A DNA stretch of 64,000 bases, from positions 441,784-505,783 of the forward strand of contig NZ_JAGYPL010000003.1 of the NCBI RefSeq assembly GCF_018343715.1, in the 5' to 3' direction. This stretch comes from Bacillus sp. FJAT-49711 (lineage in GTDB: Bacteria; Bacillota; Bacilli; Bacillales; Bacillaceae_C). The notes under the pieces are model-generated. The model was not told where the DNA came from, did no database searches, and saw only the letters and a list, made by a program, of their open reading frames with translations. Position numbers and translations under genes: made by a program. Shown one piece after another: positions 1 through 8,130 of the stretch. Every line of letters starts with the position of its first letter. The first letter of the stretch is position 1.

Positions 1-123
1 GATAAAAGTATCAAAACGGTTCTTTTTGAGATAATGGATCTATATTTTGATGTTGTTGGTGATATGGGTAATGAAGATAAAAAGATCATTCAACCATTTT
101 TATATGAAATGCTAACTAGATAA
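1..123 (+). CDS. C-terminal end of a protein cut by the window edge, possibly a TetR-type regulator
   Basis: Frame 1 is open from the first base and stops at TAA 121-123, giving 40 residues ending in FLYEMLTR. The stretch is helical, with alternating acidic and hydrophobic residues, as in the ligand-binding C-terminus of TetR regulators. No DNA-binding domain is visible because the start lies outside the window. The stop overlaps the convergent nucleotidyltransferase gene by 12 bp. The TetR idea rests partly on the operator-like palindromes found 0.9 kb away and is only an inference. Confidence 0.45.
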   Translation, partial: DKSIKTVLFEIMDLYFDVVGDMGNEDKKIIQPFLYEMLTR

Positions 124-939
124 AAGCTTTTCCCGAGCATAATCTCTTAAGGTGAGCAGTTTGAGTGCGTCCCACTCGTTGCCGCCTGTTTTTCTTTTTT
201 CTTTACTTACTAATTTCGGAGAGCGGTAAACATCAAGAGCACGTTGAATAAGTTGGTGGAATGTTTCAGGCAAATGTAACAGCCCCCACTCACCGCCTTC
301 ATCTTTACTATGCACCTTTTGGATATTTTCGTGAACCAGTTGAAATACGCGGCAAATATTTAAAATACTATAATAAGGAGATTCTAAAATATTTTCATTT
401 TCAAGAATCCACTCTAAATCGGAAATGACGGCTTCCATAAATAAATGCCATGGATATTGACCAAAAATATCTTGAATCGGCTGCCCATACAAACAAATCC
501 CTCTTTGGAAAACATACGTCAGATGTGAAGGAAGATCAGAGTCGGTAACCTCTTTACTATAATCCACCTCATTATTTAGTATCATATCAGCCCATTCAGA
601 GCTATAATGCAGTTCAAATGGAGTTGGCACTGGTACTTGTTTTGCGACATCTTTAGTTATGATGCTTAATTCGTTATCACCTAATGTAGGCCTTTTTATA
701 GATTCTAATGCGATAGCACGACCAACGCCACGAGCCATTTTATTTTCTAGCTTATGATCAACGACAATAATTAAGTCAATATCACTTTTAGGGCGGTAAT
801 AGCTGCCCATCGCTAACGAACCATGAAGGTAAATACCTACCAAATTACTGTCCAGCTCATCTTTCATTTTTTCTATTAGCTTTATAACAAACGATTTAAT
901 ATCTTCGTCACAGTTAGACCAAGATTGTGGACGGTTCAT
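112..939 (-). CDS. aminoglycoside nucleotidyltransferase-like protein (AadA/ANT type, DUF4111 C-terminus)
   Basis: The 275-residue protein has the nucleotidyltransferase signature GSLAMGSYYRPKSDIDLI at about residues 40-57. D53 and D55 are the metal-binding aspartates. The remaining helical half (about 150-250) resembles the DUF4111 domain of AadA and spectinomycin adenylyltransferases, and the length fits that family (about 260). These enzymes add AMP to an aminoglycoside hydroxyl. A good ribosome binding site (AAAAAGGAG) precedes the ATG. Two palindromes (976-993 and 1037-1056) sit in the upstream gap, suggesting repressor control. Whether the protein confers resistance or is a housekeeping relative cannot be told from sequence. 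Confidence 0.8.
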   Translation of the reverse strand: MNRPQSWSNCDEDIKSFVIKLIEKMKDELDSNLVGIYLHGSLAMGSYYRPKSDIDLIIVVDHKLENKMARGVGRAIALESIKRPTLGDNELSIITKDVAKQVPVPTPFELHYSSEWADMILNNEVDYSKEVTDSDLPSHLTYVFQRGICLYGQPIQDIFGQYPWHLFMEAVISDLEWILENENILESPYYSILNICRVFQLVHENIQKVHSKDEGGEWGLLHLPETFHQLIQRALDVYRSPKLVSKEKRKTGGNEWDALKLLTLRDYAREKLLSS

Positions 940-975
940 TTGTGCTTCTCCTTTTTAATAAAGCTTATAGTAGAA

Positions 976-993
976 TAATCAAATGTTTGATTA
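976..993. promoter_or_regulatory. operator-like palindrome upstream of the nucleotidyltransferase gene
   Basis: TAATCAAATGTTTGATTA has perfect 8-bp arms around a TG centre. It lies 37 bp before the start codon at 939 and shares the arm TAATCAAA with palindromes at 1037, 56825, 59274 and 59317. It looks like a TetR-family operator; the cognate regulator is not proven. Confidence 0.55.
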
Positions 994-1036
994 ATAAAAA
1001 GCGCCCGCTATATCGGCTATCTACGTCTTCATTCGT

Positions 1037-1056
1037 TTAATCAAACGTTTGATTGG
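1037..1056. promoter_or_regulatory. second operator-like palindrome
   Basis: AATCAAACGTTTGATT (1039-1054) is a perfect 16-bp palindrome flanked by TT and GG. Its centre is 62 bp from the centre of the 976-993 site. It lies between the nucleotidyltransferase and the GNAT gene, both on the minus strand, so it most likely belongs to the promoter of the former. Confidence 0.55.
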
Positions 1057-1085
1057 ATGTTTATTCGGTTAATAATCACTTACTT

Positions 1086-1586
1086 TTATAATATTTTGGT
1101 TAAATATAATGCTACATCATCATCAACAGTCATTTGATCACCATAAGTCAAGAATTTCCCATTTTGAGAAATCCCTAATCCGTCTGGTATATAACCCCTT
1201 TTCACATATAATCTTTGGGCGGCTCCGTAATCACTCATAAGTCCGAAACCAATCCCTATACAATTGTATTTTTCGCTAACGATTGTTTCTGCTTCATCCA
1301 TAAGAGCAGTAGCAATTCCATTTTTTCTATATTTCATTAATACGTTCAAATCTACTATTTCTGGAATACGTGCAGAAAAAAACGGCTCATAGTCAGATTT
1401 CCATCTAATGGTTAAATAGCCGGCAAAAAGATTGTTGTACTCGGCAATAAGAACTTTTCTAGTCCCTTCTGTTTGTTCTAAAAAGTAGCTCTCATATTGA
1501 GATGCCGGTTTGTTCCAGCCTTGCTCCTTAAATGCTGTTGAAATTGTCTTACAATCTTCTTTCATTAAATCCCTAATTTCTAACAT
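1086..1586 (-). CDS. GNAT-family N-acetyltransferase
   Basis: This 166-residue protein has the GNAT fold signature. The acetyl-CoA loop YRKNGIATALM fits the R/Q-x-x-G-x-G/A motif, and it follows a beta strand ending in DLNVLMK. The C-terminal motif GAAQRLYVKRGYIPDG is also typical. These enzymes move an acetyl group from acetyl-CoA to an amine; the substrate is unknown. The ribosome binding site before the ATG is weak (GGGG). The gene ends just before the palindromes that precede the nucleotidyltransferase gene and begins 22 bp after the deacetylase stop, so it may be the distal gene of that transcript. Confidence 0.8.
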   Translation of the reverse strand: MLEIRDLMKEDCKTISTAFKEQGWNKPASQYESYFLEQTEGTRKVLIAEYNNLFAGYLTIRWKSDYEPFFSARIPEIVDLNVLMKYRKNGIATALMDEAETIVSEKYNCIGIGFGLMSDYGAAQRLYVKRGYIPDGLGISQNGKFLTYGDQMTVDDDVALYLTKIL

Positions 1587-1608
1587 TTACGCATACCCCA
1601 TTTCGCTA

Positions 1609-2874
1609 TCATTGATAAGCCTTTATATTTAACAACGTTTCCAAGTCCACGACTTCAAAATTCATTTCTTCCAATGCTTCAATTAGCAATGGCAGTGCCT
1701 TCTTTGTTTCGATTTTATCGTAGTCTGAGTGCATTAAAATAATATCGCCATTGCGAACATTTTCCACTACATTATGAACAATGTTATTTGCCTCTCTTTG
1801 TGACCAGTCTAACGTGTCTATAGACCAAAGAACGATGGAATACCCGTTTTCTTCAGAAATAGAGACTACTTGATCACTTGTATCCCCATAAGGTGTTCGC
1901 AAGATAGCTGGCTTCTTTCCAATGATAGATTGGATAGCCTTACCAGCATCCACTATTTCTTTTTCAACTTCTAATTTTCCTAACTTTGTTAGCTCTACAT
2001 GGTTGTAACTATGGCTTAAAACTAAATGACCGCCATCATACGCTTTCTTTACCACCTCTGGATATCGCTTTACATTACTTCCTAAGAAGAAAAAACTCCC
2101 TTTTACATTATAATCATTCAATATATCAATAATTGCAGGAGTAATCGCATCGTCAGGTCCATCATCGAAAGTTAAAGCGACACTTTTTCTATTTGGCCCA
2201 TTTAAAAATACACTTTGATACTCTGTTGAAAAGCTTTTAATTTGGGCTCGCCAATCTTGCATACTTTTCCAAGCATTGTCCGTTAATTGATTCGAATTGC
2301 CCTTTATATCGAGAACGTATTTTTCAACCTCAGCAAGCCTAGGATTATAAATCGAAATATGATCGACATTTTTAGTTTTATTAGGAAAAATGAATTTTAG
2401 CTCAATCTGCTCCTTCAATTCATAAACGTAAATACTTTCTTGATCATTGAATCTAATATCTTTCGGTTGTCCCAGTTCAGATTCAACTATTTCTATCGTT
2501 AATTCATGTAAATCAGGACCATAGCTACGTACATCATAAATTTCACCATCCTGATTAAATCCAAAAACGGTCTGTTTTTCACTATAAGTCGCGTATGAAC
2601 CAACGGCGACACGGTCAAGATGAGTAGGTTCTCCCCACTTAGACTTCACTTGCTGAATCGTACTATCAAACACATTAAATGGCGAACCTGCCACCATTCC
2701 TTTTTCAGCCCTTTTCATGACTTGATCTAACCCCATGAAAGAAGAGGAATCTTCCTTTGGATGTAAATCAATGCTGCTCTGTGGCAAATCCTTCGTTGGC
2801 ACTGTTTTATTTGCATCACAGCCTGATAAGATTGTGAAAAAAGATAAAATTAAAATCAGTATTGTTCTAAGCAT
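1609..2874 (-). CDS. polysaccharide deacetylase lipoprotein (NodB domain, YjgB-like N-terminal region)
   Basis: The N-terminus is a lipoprotein signal with lipobox LSGC (Cys19), so the protein should be anchored outside the membrane. Residues about 60-178 resemble the DUF4309/YjgB region. The NodB deacetylase domain follows: TFDDGPD at 235-241 and SHSYNH at 287-292 supply the Asp and the two zinc-binding His, and LRTPYGD and DTLDW complete the active-site motifs. All catalytic residues are present, so an active carbohydrate esterase family 4 enzyme acting on peptidoglycan or another N-acetylated glycan is expected. The two-domain arrangement and 421 residues are longer than a minimal deacetylase (about 200-250). 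Confidence 0.88.
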   Translation of the reverse strand: MLRTILILILSFFTILSGCDANKTVPTKDLPQSSIDLHPKEDSSSFMGLDQVMKRAEKGMVAGSPFNVFDSTIQQVKSKWGEPTHLDRVAVGSYATYSEKQTVFGFNQDGEIYDVRSYGPDLHELTIEIVESELGQPKDIRFNDQESIYVYELKEQIELKFIFPNKTKNVDHISIYNPRLAEVEKYVLDIKGNSNQLTDNAWKSMQDWRAQIKSFSTEYQSVFLNGPNRKSVALTFDDGPDDAITPAIIDILNDYNVKGSFFFLGSNVKRYPEVVKKAYDGGHLVLSHSYNHVELTKLGKLEVEKEIVDAGKAIQSIIGKKPAILRTPYGDTSDQVVSISEENGYSIVLWSIDTLDWSQREANNIVHNVVENVRNGDIILMHSDYDKIETKKALPLLIEALEEMNFEVVDLETLLNIKAYQ

Positions 2875-3006
2875 GGTCTGCTCCTCACTGAAAAATGTTC
2901 ATATCTAATTATAACAATTAAAATCCTGATAAAAAATACACTAATGACTCTCCAATAACATTCAGGTAAAATAATGATAAATCATATAATAAGGAGTTGA
3001 CCCATC

Positions 3007-3327
3007 ATGATAATCGTCACAACAGAAAGTATTTCTCATTATAAAATCAAAGAAGTTAAAGGTCCTGTGTTTGGCTTAACTGTTAGAGCACGCGGTCTGG
3101 GCAAAGATATCGTTGCTGCTTTAAAAGGGTTAGTCGGCGGAGAGATTAATCAATACACGGAAATGTTGGAAGATGCACGGAAGCAAGCAATGGATCGGAT
3201 GGTTGAAAATGCGAAAGTAATGGGTGCAAATGCGATTATTATGATGCGCTTTGATTCAGGAGAGATCGGCCAAAACATGAGTGAAATCGTTGCGTACGGA
3301 ACCGCTGTCGTAGCTGAAGAGGAATAG
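3007..3327 (+). CDS. YbjQ/UPF0145 family protein
   Basis: The 106-residue protein matches the small YbjQ (UPF0145) family: an N-terminal TTESISHYKIKEVKGPVFG strand region, the central helix with ARKQAMDRMVENAKVMGANAI, and the strand IIMMRFDSGE. The family forms ring-like oligomers and is often labelled heavy-metal binding, but no biochemical role is settled. AAGGAGTTGACC precedes the ATG at good spacing. The next gene starts 5 bp downstream, so the two are cotranscribed. Confidence 0.88.
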   Translation: MIIVTTESISHYKIKEVKGPVFGLTVRARGLGKDIVAALKGLVGGEINQYTEMLEDARKQAMDRMVENAKVMGANAIIMMRFDSGEIGQNMSEIVAYGTAVVAEEE

Positions 3328-3332
3328 AGATA

Positions 3333-3557
3333 ATGAAATGGTTCCTTGGATTTTATGGTTTGCAAATCGTCATAGCGATTATCTTAATTTTCGGTTCTTG
3401 GTTTATTTGGGACCGTCGTTTTAAAACAAAACACGGTCAAAAAGTTCCTGACGGTTTTGTCCGCACTAAGGAAGTGTCAATTGATCCAACAACGCAAAAA
3501 AGACTGGTCGTCTATTTTAATCCTGATACAGGAGAGAGATTTTATAAGGAAGAATAA
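3333..3557 (+). CDS. small single-pass membrane protein coupled to the YbjQ gene
   Basis: This 74-residue protein has one hydrophobic segment (about residues 4-25, ending FIWDRR) and a basic soluble tail ending in DTGERFYKEE. It starts 5 bp after the YbjQ stop and its ribosome binding site (GAGGAA) lies in the end of that gene. This implies translational coupling and perhaps a membrane anchor for YbjQ, which is an inference. I do not recognise a named family. Confidence 0.75.
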   Translation: MKWFLGFYGLQIVIAIILIFGSWFIWDRRFKTKHGQKVPDGFVRTKEVSIDPTTQKRLVVYFNPDTGERFYKEE

Positions 3558-3570
3558 TTTCATTCATTGC

Positions 3571-3608
3571 AAAGCACATTTTAAACGCACCTTAAAAAAT
3601 GTGCTTTT
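3571..3608 (+). terminator. Rho-independent terminator after the YbjQ pair
   Basis: AAAGCACATTTT pairs with AAAATGTGCTTT across a short loop and is followed by TTTTA. It ends the YbjQ operon and sits before the convergent gene at 3614. Confidence 0.8.
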
Positions 3609-3613
3609 TAATA

Positions 3614-4039
3614 TTAATTCTGACTTGCTGACTCCAAAAATTCATCAATACTTCCGGGCAATGCTGGGCCTTCTACTATATCGAAATATTTCCCGTTTAT
3701 TTCTAATGGATTATTAAAAGTAATACTTGTCAGCCTGTTGCTTCCACTATAAAAGTCAACTATATGAATCCATCCCTTAGCATCTACATTCTGTTTTTCT
3801 TTCTTAATTATGTAACGATCCAAAAGCTTTTCGAATTCATTTATGTTTTGTTTATCTTTAACAGTGTAAGATGGGTTTTTCCCTCTACCATCATAAAATA
3901 CTATTTTTGTAACCTCACTATACTTCAGATTCGCAGCCTCGCTTATTTTCTTTTCTTTATATTGCAACACTATATATCCATTTAAAAAAGCTCCAAAAAA
4001 GCTAATTGTAATTGCGATAAATGTAATTTTTTTTGCCAC
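3614..4039 (-). CDS. hypothetical membrane-anchored protein
   Basis: I prefer the GTG start at 4039, preceded by GGGGGAGG at 9-bp spacing, over the ATG at 4102, which lacks a good binding site. The protein is then 141 residues and begins MAKKITFIAI, leading straight into one membrane helix (about 4-26). The rest is a soluble domain with EVTKIVFYDGRG and a Gly-rich end. It resembles the small exported beta-rich proteins of unknown function common in Bacillus. No catalytic motif is visible. Confidence 0.65.
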   Translation of the reverse strand: MAKKITFIAITISFFGAFLNGYIVLQYKEKKISEAANLKYSEVTKIVFYDGRGKNPSYTVKDKQNINEFEKLLDRYIIKKEKQNVDAKGWIHIVDFYSGSNRLTSITFNNPLEINGKYFDIVEGPALPGSIDEFLESASQN

Positions 4040-4159
4040 TCTAACATCCTCCCCCAATAATAAAGACGAAAATATTGGAGGCTTTGTTACATTTAAATTC
4101 ATTCGTATATAAATAACCTTGCCACTAAGACAAGGTGATTATTTGACTCCAAAGAGATC

Positions 4160-4951
4160 TTAATGAACCTTCTGCATCCACTGGTCCATATAGATGACTT
4201 TACTTTGCCTATGGAAAAGAACTTTTTGCGCCTGTAACTGTCCTAATTCAATGACCTTTGATAAAGATTTTGTTTCAAAGCGGCCAATGTCTTGTAAATC
4301 GATGTCAATTAATATGTCGGCATGTTCTTCAAGACAGCGATCCGTATTTAGGTCACTTGCAATATCTATATATCTATTCAACACTGAAAATAGATTTGTC
4401 GGCTGATGAACATGTGAGCTTTGAACCCTTACGGATGTAACCTTTTCAGCCCCCATTCTTCTGACAATATCAGCAGGATTGTTATTCAAAATATATCCGT
4501 CCACTAAGATTTTATTCCCTACCTCAACGGGCGAAAATACTCCTGGAATGGCAATGCTGGCACGGATAGCGATCGCCACTTCTCCAGAATCAATGACCAT
4601 CATTTCTCCTGATACTAAGTCCACACAAATGACGGCAAAGGGAATATTTAAATCTGAAAAATGTTTTCCTTCTGTCAGTTTTAATAAAGTTTGGTAAATT
4701 CGATCCCCTTTAATCCAGCCTTTACGATTAAAACCAATGTCAATATGGCGGCGTATTGACAAATCATGGAGGACACTCATCATCTCACCAGGGTGCATTC
4801 CACTCGCAAATAAACCTCCAACTACTGCACCAGCACTAGTTCCTGCAATATGAGTGACTTCTATCCCTTGTTCCATCAATTCCTTCAAAACTCCAATATG
4901 GGCAACACCCCTAAGAGAACCACCCCCTAGTGAAAGTCCTGTTCTTTTCAA
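4160..4951 (-). CDS. patatin-like phospholipase (RssA/YchK type)
   Basis: The 263-residue protein carries the oxyanion-hole motif GGGSLRG (9-15), the nucleophile elbow GTSAG (37-41, Ser39) and the catalytic Asp in LVDGYILNN (Asp151). This is the complete Ser-Asp dyad of bacterial patatins, which hydrolyse acyl esters of lipids. The start is TTG at 4949-4951, preceded by GAGGGAGG. It overlaps the DedA stop by 4 bp (TTGA), so translation is coupled. Third gene of a lipid-related operon. Confidence 0.88.
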   Translation of the reverse strand: MKRTGLSLGGGSLRGVAHIGVLKELMEQGIEVTHIAGTSAGAVVGGLFASGMHPGEMMSVLHDLSIRRHIDIGFNRKGWIKGDRIYQTLLKLTEGKHFSDLNIPFAVICVDLVSGEMMVIDSGEVAIAIRASIAIPGVFSPVEVGNKILVDGYILNNNPADIVRRMGAEKVTSVRVQSSHVHQPTNLFSVLNRYIDIASDLNTDRCLEEHADILIDIDLQDIGRFETKSLSKVIELGQLQAQKVLFHRQSKVIYMDQWMQKVH

Positions 4952-5556
4952 TTGCCCCTACCTCCCTCTCTTAATTCTGTTAAATCCCTTTTTCTCTGTT
5001 TTATTTTATATAGTGTAAAGAACGTTATTATGGCAATAATGGCAATTCCATAACCATATATTCCAAATGAACTGGTATAACTTTTAAATGCATCATAATT
5101 TCCTTTTAAATAATCTCCAAGAAGAATCATGACATATGACCAAGGATAAATACCGACAAACGTTAAAGTTAAATATTTTAATATGTTTACTTTACTCATT
5201 CCCGCAACATATGAGATATAATTTCCAATTCCAAATGGACGCGATAGCGCGATGCTCCAGATTCCGTATCGTTTAAAGAAGGCAGTTCCTTTCTTTAGCC
5301 CTTTTTTAAATCGCATCGGAAAATGCTTTTCAAGCTTCTGCCCTATAAAATACGGAATAAGGCTAGAAATACTATACGAGATGGCCATTCCACCCGCTAA
5401 AAATATCGTCTGTATATATCCGGGCGACAACACATAGCCGTACGAAAGAACAACAATTAAACCCGGAAAAGGCAAAGAAGAACCTTCTAGAAACATGACG
5501 ATAAATAAACCAGGAATTCCTATTGTATTCAGCCACTCCAAAAATTGTTGAATCAT
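4948..5556 (-). CDS. DedA-family membrane protein
   Basis: The 202-residue protein has four to five hydrophobic segments and the DedA motifs: E25 and P28 in FLEGSSLPFPG, and the cytoplasmic-loop motif FKRYGIWSIALSRPFGIGN with its conserved arginine. DedA proteins are undecaprenyl-phosphate or phospholipid translocases. It lies between a glycolipid glycosyltransferase and a patatin and overlaps both by 4 bp (ATGA at 5553-5556). This supports a common role in membrane lipid handling. Confidence 0.9.
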   Translation of the reverse strand: MIQQFLEWLNTIGIPGLFIVMFLEGSSLPFPGLIVVLSYGYVLSPGYIQTIFLAGGMAISYSISSLIPYFIGQKLEKHFPMRFKKGLKKGTAFFKRYGIWSIALSRPFGIGNYISYVAGMSKVNILKYLTLTFVGIYPWSYVMILLGDYLKGNYDAFKSYTSSFGIYGYGIAIIAIITFFTLYKIKQRKRDLTELREGGRGN

Positions 5557-6683
5557 TGGACAGCAATCCTTCTTTCTTCATTGGCTCCCATAAAAGAATG
5601 AATCATATTGGAAATATCATCAGGATTCCCCGTTTTCAATTCCATTAAATAAGATTTTAAAGAATGTTGGAATTCATCAAATGAATGGCTGAAAAAGCCT
5701 GTGATTTGTTCAGACAATGATTGGTTTTGTTCTAACTCATGCACGAGATTTAGCTCTTTTAATTTCGTTAAATTGATTTCCTCTTGTCCCGGTAGTGCTG
5801 AATGAATAAAGATTGGCAGCCTCTTTTTCAGTGCCTCACTAATTGTTACGCCGCCTGGCTTCGTCACGATGGCATCTACATCGTCGTATAAATGATTCAT
5901 TTCCTCTCGCGAACTGATATATGGAAGTGGATGGATATTAGCACGATTTAGCTTCTCTAATTTCCGAAATAAATGTTCATTTTTCCCACATAAAACTAAA
6001 TATTCAATTTTCGAATCATTCTTTTGCTGCTTCATGAGGTCCGTAATATTTCCTAAACCTACACTGCCGCCTGAAACAAGGATTCGATAATTTTCATTCA
6101 TTTTCTTTGTTCTTATACTCTCTTCTATTTGTTCAGCTATAGGAATTCCAGTTATAAATATTTGTTCCTCAGAAATGTTATTCTGTTGTATTAAATCCTT
6201 CCTTACCTTTTGATTTGGAACAAAGTGATAATCGATCCCTTTTTTCCCCCATACATCATTAATGAAAAAATCAGTATAAACATTAATGACTGGTGCGATA
6301 TTTTCACTCTTCATTTTAAGTTTACTAAGAATATAGGATGGAAAGCCGTGTGTACAGATGATAAGATCTGGTTTTTCTTCTCTTAATATTTGCTTCATCT
6401 TTTTCATAAATAGAATTTCATAATATTTATAGGAACGCTGGGATTTAGTAGAATGCGCCATGTGACGATAAGCTTTAGCATATGATTTGGGAAAATGATG
6501 AATCCATTCAAGATACGTTCGCGTTACAACACTTTCCACAATTGGGTTCCAAGTACTCAGTAAATCTATTTTTTTACAAGTAATGGTGGGGTTTCGCTTT
6601 TGTATATAGTTTGCAATGGTATCAGCCACTTGATGATGTCCCGACGGCATCCTTAACAGTGGGAAAAATAATATTTTTTTCAT
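5553..6683 (-). CDS. MGDG-synthase/UgtP-type glycosyltransferase
   Basis: I take the ATG at 6683, preceded by AAAGGA at 9-bp spacing, rather than a start at 6761. This gives 376 residues, close to UgtP (382). The N-terminal MPSGHHQVADTI motif is the acceptor-side signature of diacylglycerol glycosyltransferases. VSGGSVGLGN and TKPGGVTISEAL are the sugar-nucleotide-binding motifs of the C-terminal GT-B half. Expected reaction: transfer of glucose or galactose from a UDP-sugar to diacylglycerol at the membrane. First gene of a three-gene operon with DedA and patatin. Confidence 0.85.
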   Translation of the reverse strand: MKKILFFPLLRMPSGHHQVADTIANYIQKRNPTITCKKIDLLSTWNPIVESVVTRTYLEWIHHFPKSYAKAYRHMAHSTKSQRSYKYYEILFMKKMKQILREEKPDLIICTHGFPSYILSKLKMKSENIAPVINVYTDFFINDVWGKKGIDYHFVPNQKVRKDLIQQNNISEEQIFITGIPIAEQIEESIRTKKMNENYRILVSGGSVGLGNITDLMKQQKNDSKIEYLVLCGKNEHLFRKLEKLNRANIHPLPYISSREEMNHLYDDVDAIVTKPGGVTISEALKKRLPIFIHSALPGQEEINLTKLKELNLVHELEQNQSLSEQITGFFSHSFDEFQHSLKSYLMELKTGNPDDISNMIHSFMGANEERRIAVQ

Positions 6684-6867
6684 ACCGTTCAATCCTTTCA
6701 TTGATTCACTATTAGCATACGAAATATTGAAGACGGATGAACCCCGCCACAGACTAATCATTTACTCAGACCTAAGACTGATTTTTTGTTCTTTCTTTAT
6801 ATTCCCTAAGCTTATGTACATGACACTTCTATAGACGAAAGCTAAAAGTAAAACCCTACACAAAGAA

Positions 6868-7008
6868 AAGCGCAAGGCGCCCGTTCAGCGACGTACAAAC
6901 TTTTTAAGCTTCTGACGAGATAAAGGAAACACGGCGAGGAACGAGCCGATGTTGACTTATCGTAGGAAGAAGCTGAAAGTTTGCTAGTCGCTGGGCGCCT
7001 GAAGCTAG
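6868..7008. repeat. large imperfect palindromic intergenic repeat of the kind dispersed in Bacillaceae genomes
   Basis: AGGCGCCC at 6875-6882 pairs with GGGCGCCT at 6993-7000. Pairing continues inward with CAGCGAC...CAAACTTT against the matching arm and with AAGCTTC against GAAGCTG. The apical part contains ACGAGATAAAGGAAACACGG and TGTTGACTTATCGTAGGAAG. From memory, near-identical phrases occur many times between genes in Bacillus and relatives; I cannot confirm this here. It has no coding potential. It could fold as a long RNA hairpin or be a mobile palindromic element. Confidence 0.65.
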
Positions 7009-7065
7009 ACAATGAAAGACTTGTTTTAAATAAGGATCGTATAAAATTTTATACTTTCTTTACTT

Positions 7066-7108
7066 TGTAAAAAAACACATACGAAAAATGAGTCTTTTCG
7101 TATGTGTT
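7066..7108 (-). terminator. terminator of the coiled-coil gene
   Basis: AACACATACGAAAA and TTTTCGTATGTGTT form a 14-bp stem. Read on the minus strand it is followed by a run of T. It lies 16 bp after the stop of the gene ending at 7124. Confidence 0.85.
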
Positions 7109-7123
7109 AGTATAGGAAAATAG

Positions 7124-8074
7124 TTATGATATTATGATGTCCTGTTCCTGTACATCAAGCCTTTTTAATTCATGGTCTACTTCGTCTTTTTTTCTTGCCA
7201 AACCATCAAGCACACGTCTTACATCTTGAAGGACTTGATTAAGTTTACTTTTTGCATCTGTTATTCGCGAATGCACCATCCAATCGGAAAAAATATTATC
7301 AAAAAAGAGATCAGTAAACGTAAAAATATCCTTTTTATTTATAGTGAACGATTCTGCTGCAATATTTTGAACATCCATCAACTCTGTTTCAAAATGCCTC
7401 AAGGCACGCTGAGCACGATGGATCAAATCTTCCGAACTATTAATTTCCGAATATTTAATCGCAGAGACGATTAATCCCCCACCTAGAAAAGTATCCCACA
7501 TGGACATACCTTCAGCAGAGCCTAATTTATTGAGAGCAGCATCCAATGCACGGATAGCTTTACGGCCCGCTTCCTCTGCTTCGCCAAGTTCACGCATCAT
7601 TGACCGCAAGGATACTCGCACATCTGCAATCTTTTGCAGAGTGCTATTTGCAACGGAATCATTTTGTCTAATCCATATTTCTTTTTCCTTTAAAAAATCG
7701 GTCCAGTCCTCATCAATATAAGTAAAATCAGGATTTTGCATTTCTTTTCGTAATTTTTCCGTTTCCATTTTAAGGTCCATCACCGTTTTTTCAGCTTCAT
7801 TATATTTTAGCTCCGCCTCAGCAGCCTCGGCCAATTCCTTCTCCATCTGTTCATCCCATTTTCCCGTCCAAGCTTTAAGTTTATTAGTAAACGAAAACTT
7901 GCCCAGTTTTGCTATATCTTGTTGTTCCTTCGTTAATCTTCTATATAATCTGTCGCGCGAATCGATTGCTTCATCTAATCTTTTTTCCGCCCCGTTTAAA
8001 CGACGCTTTATACGATCCCGCTCAGTTCGTTTCATTGTCAGTTCCATTTGCCGATCATATATATCCTGCCTCAT
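7124..8074 (-). CDS. hypothetical coiled-coil protein
   Basis: The 316-residue protein is almost wholly charged helix: residues 1-60 (RTERDRIKRRLNGAEKRLDEA) and 80-125 (ELAEAAEAELKYNEAEKT) are strong coiled coil, as is the C-terminal KSKLNQVLQDVRRVLDGLAR. A short Gly-rich break (FLGGGLIVSAIKYSEIN, about 205-221) sits between helical blocks. There is no signal peptide, so it is probably cytosolic. I do not recognise a family. It is monocistronic with its own terminator. Confidence 0.75.
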   Translation of the reverse strand: MRQDIYDRQMELTMKRTERDRIKRRLNGAEKRLDEAIDSRDRLYRRLTKEQQDIAKLGKFSFTNKLKAWTGKWDEQMEKELAEAAEAELKYNEAEKTVMDLKMETEKLRKEMQNPDFTYIDEDWTDFLKEKEIWIRQNDSVANSTLQKIADVRVSLRSMMRELGEAEEAGRKAIRALDAALNKLGSAEGMSMWDTFLGGGLIVSAIKYSEINSSEDLIHRAQRALRHFETELMDVQNIAAESFTINKKDIFTFTDLFFDNIFSDWMVHSRITDAKSKLNQVLQDVRRVLDGLARKKDEVDHELKRLDVQEQDIIIS

Positions 8075-8130
8075 AGAGACACCCCCTTATATAGATTACG
8101 GTTAAATACGGGAGGAAGTTTCGTGAGTTT

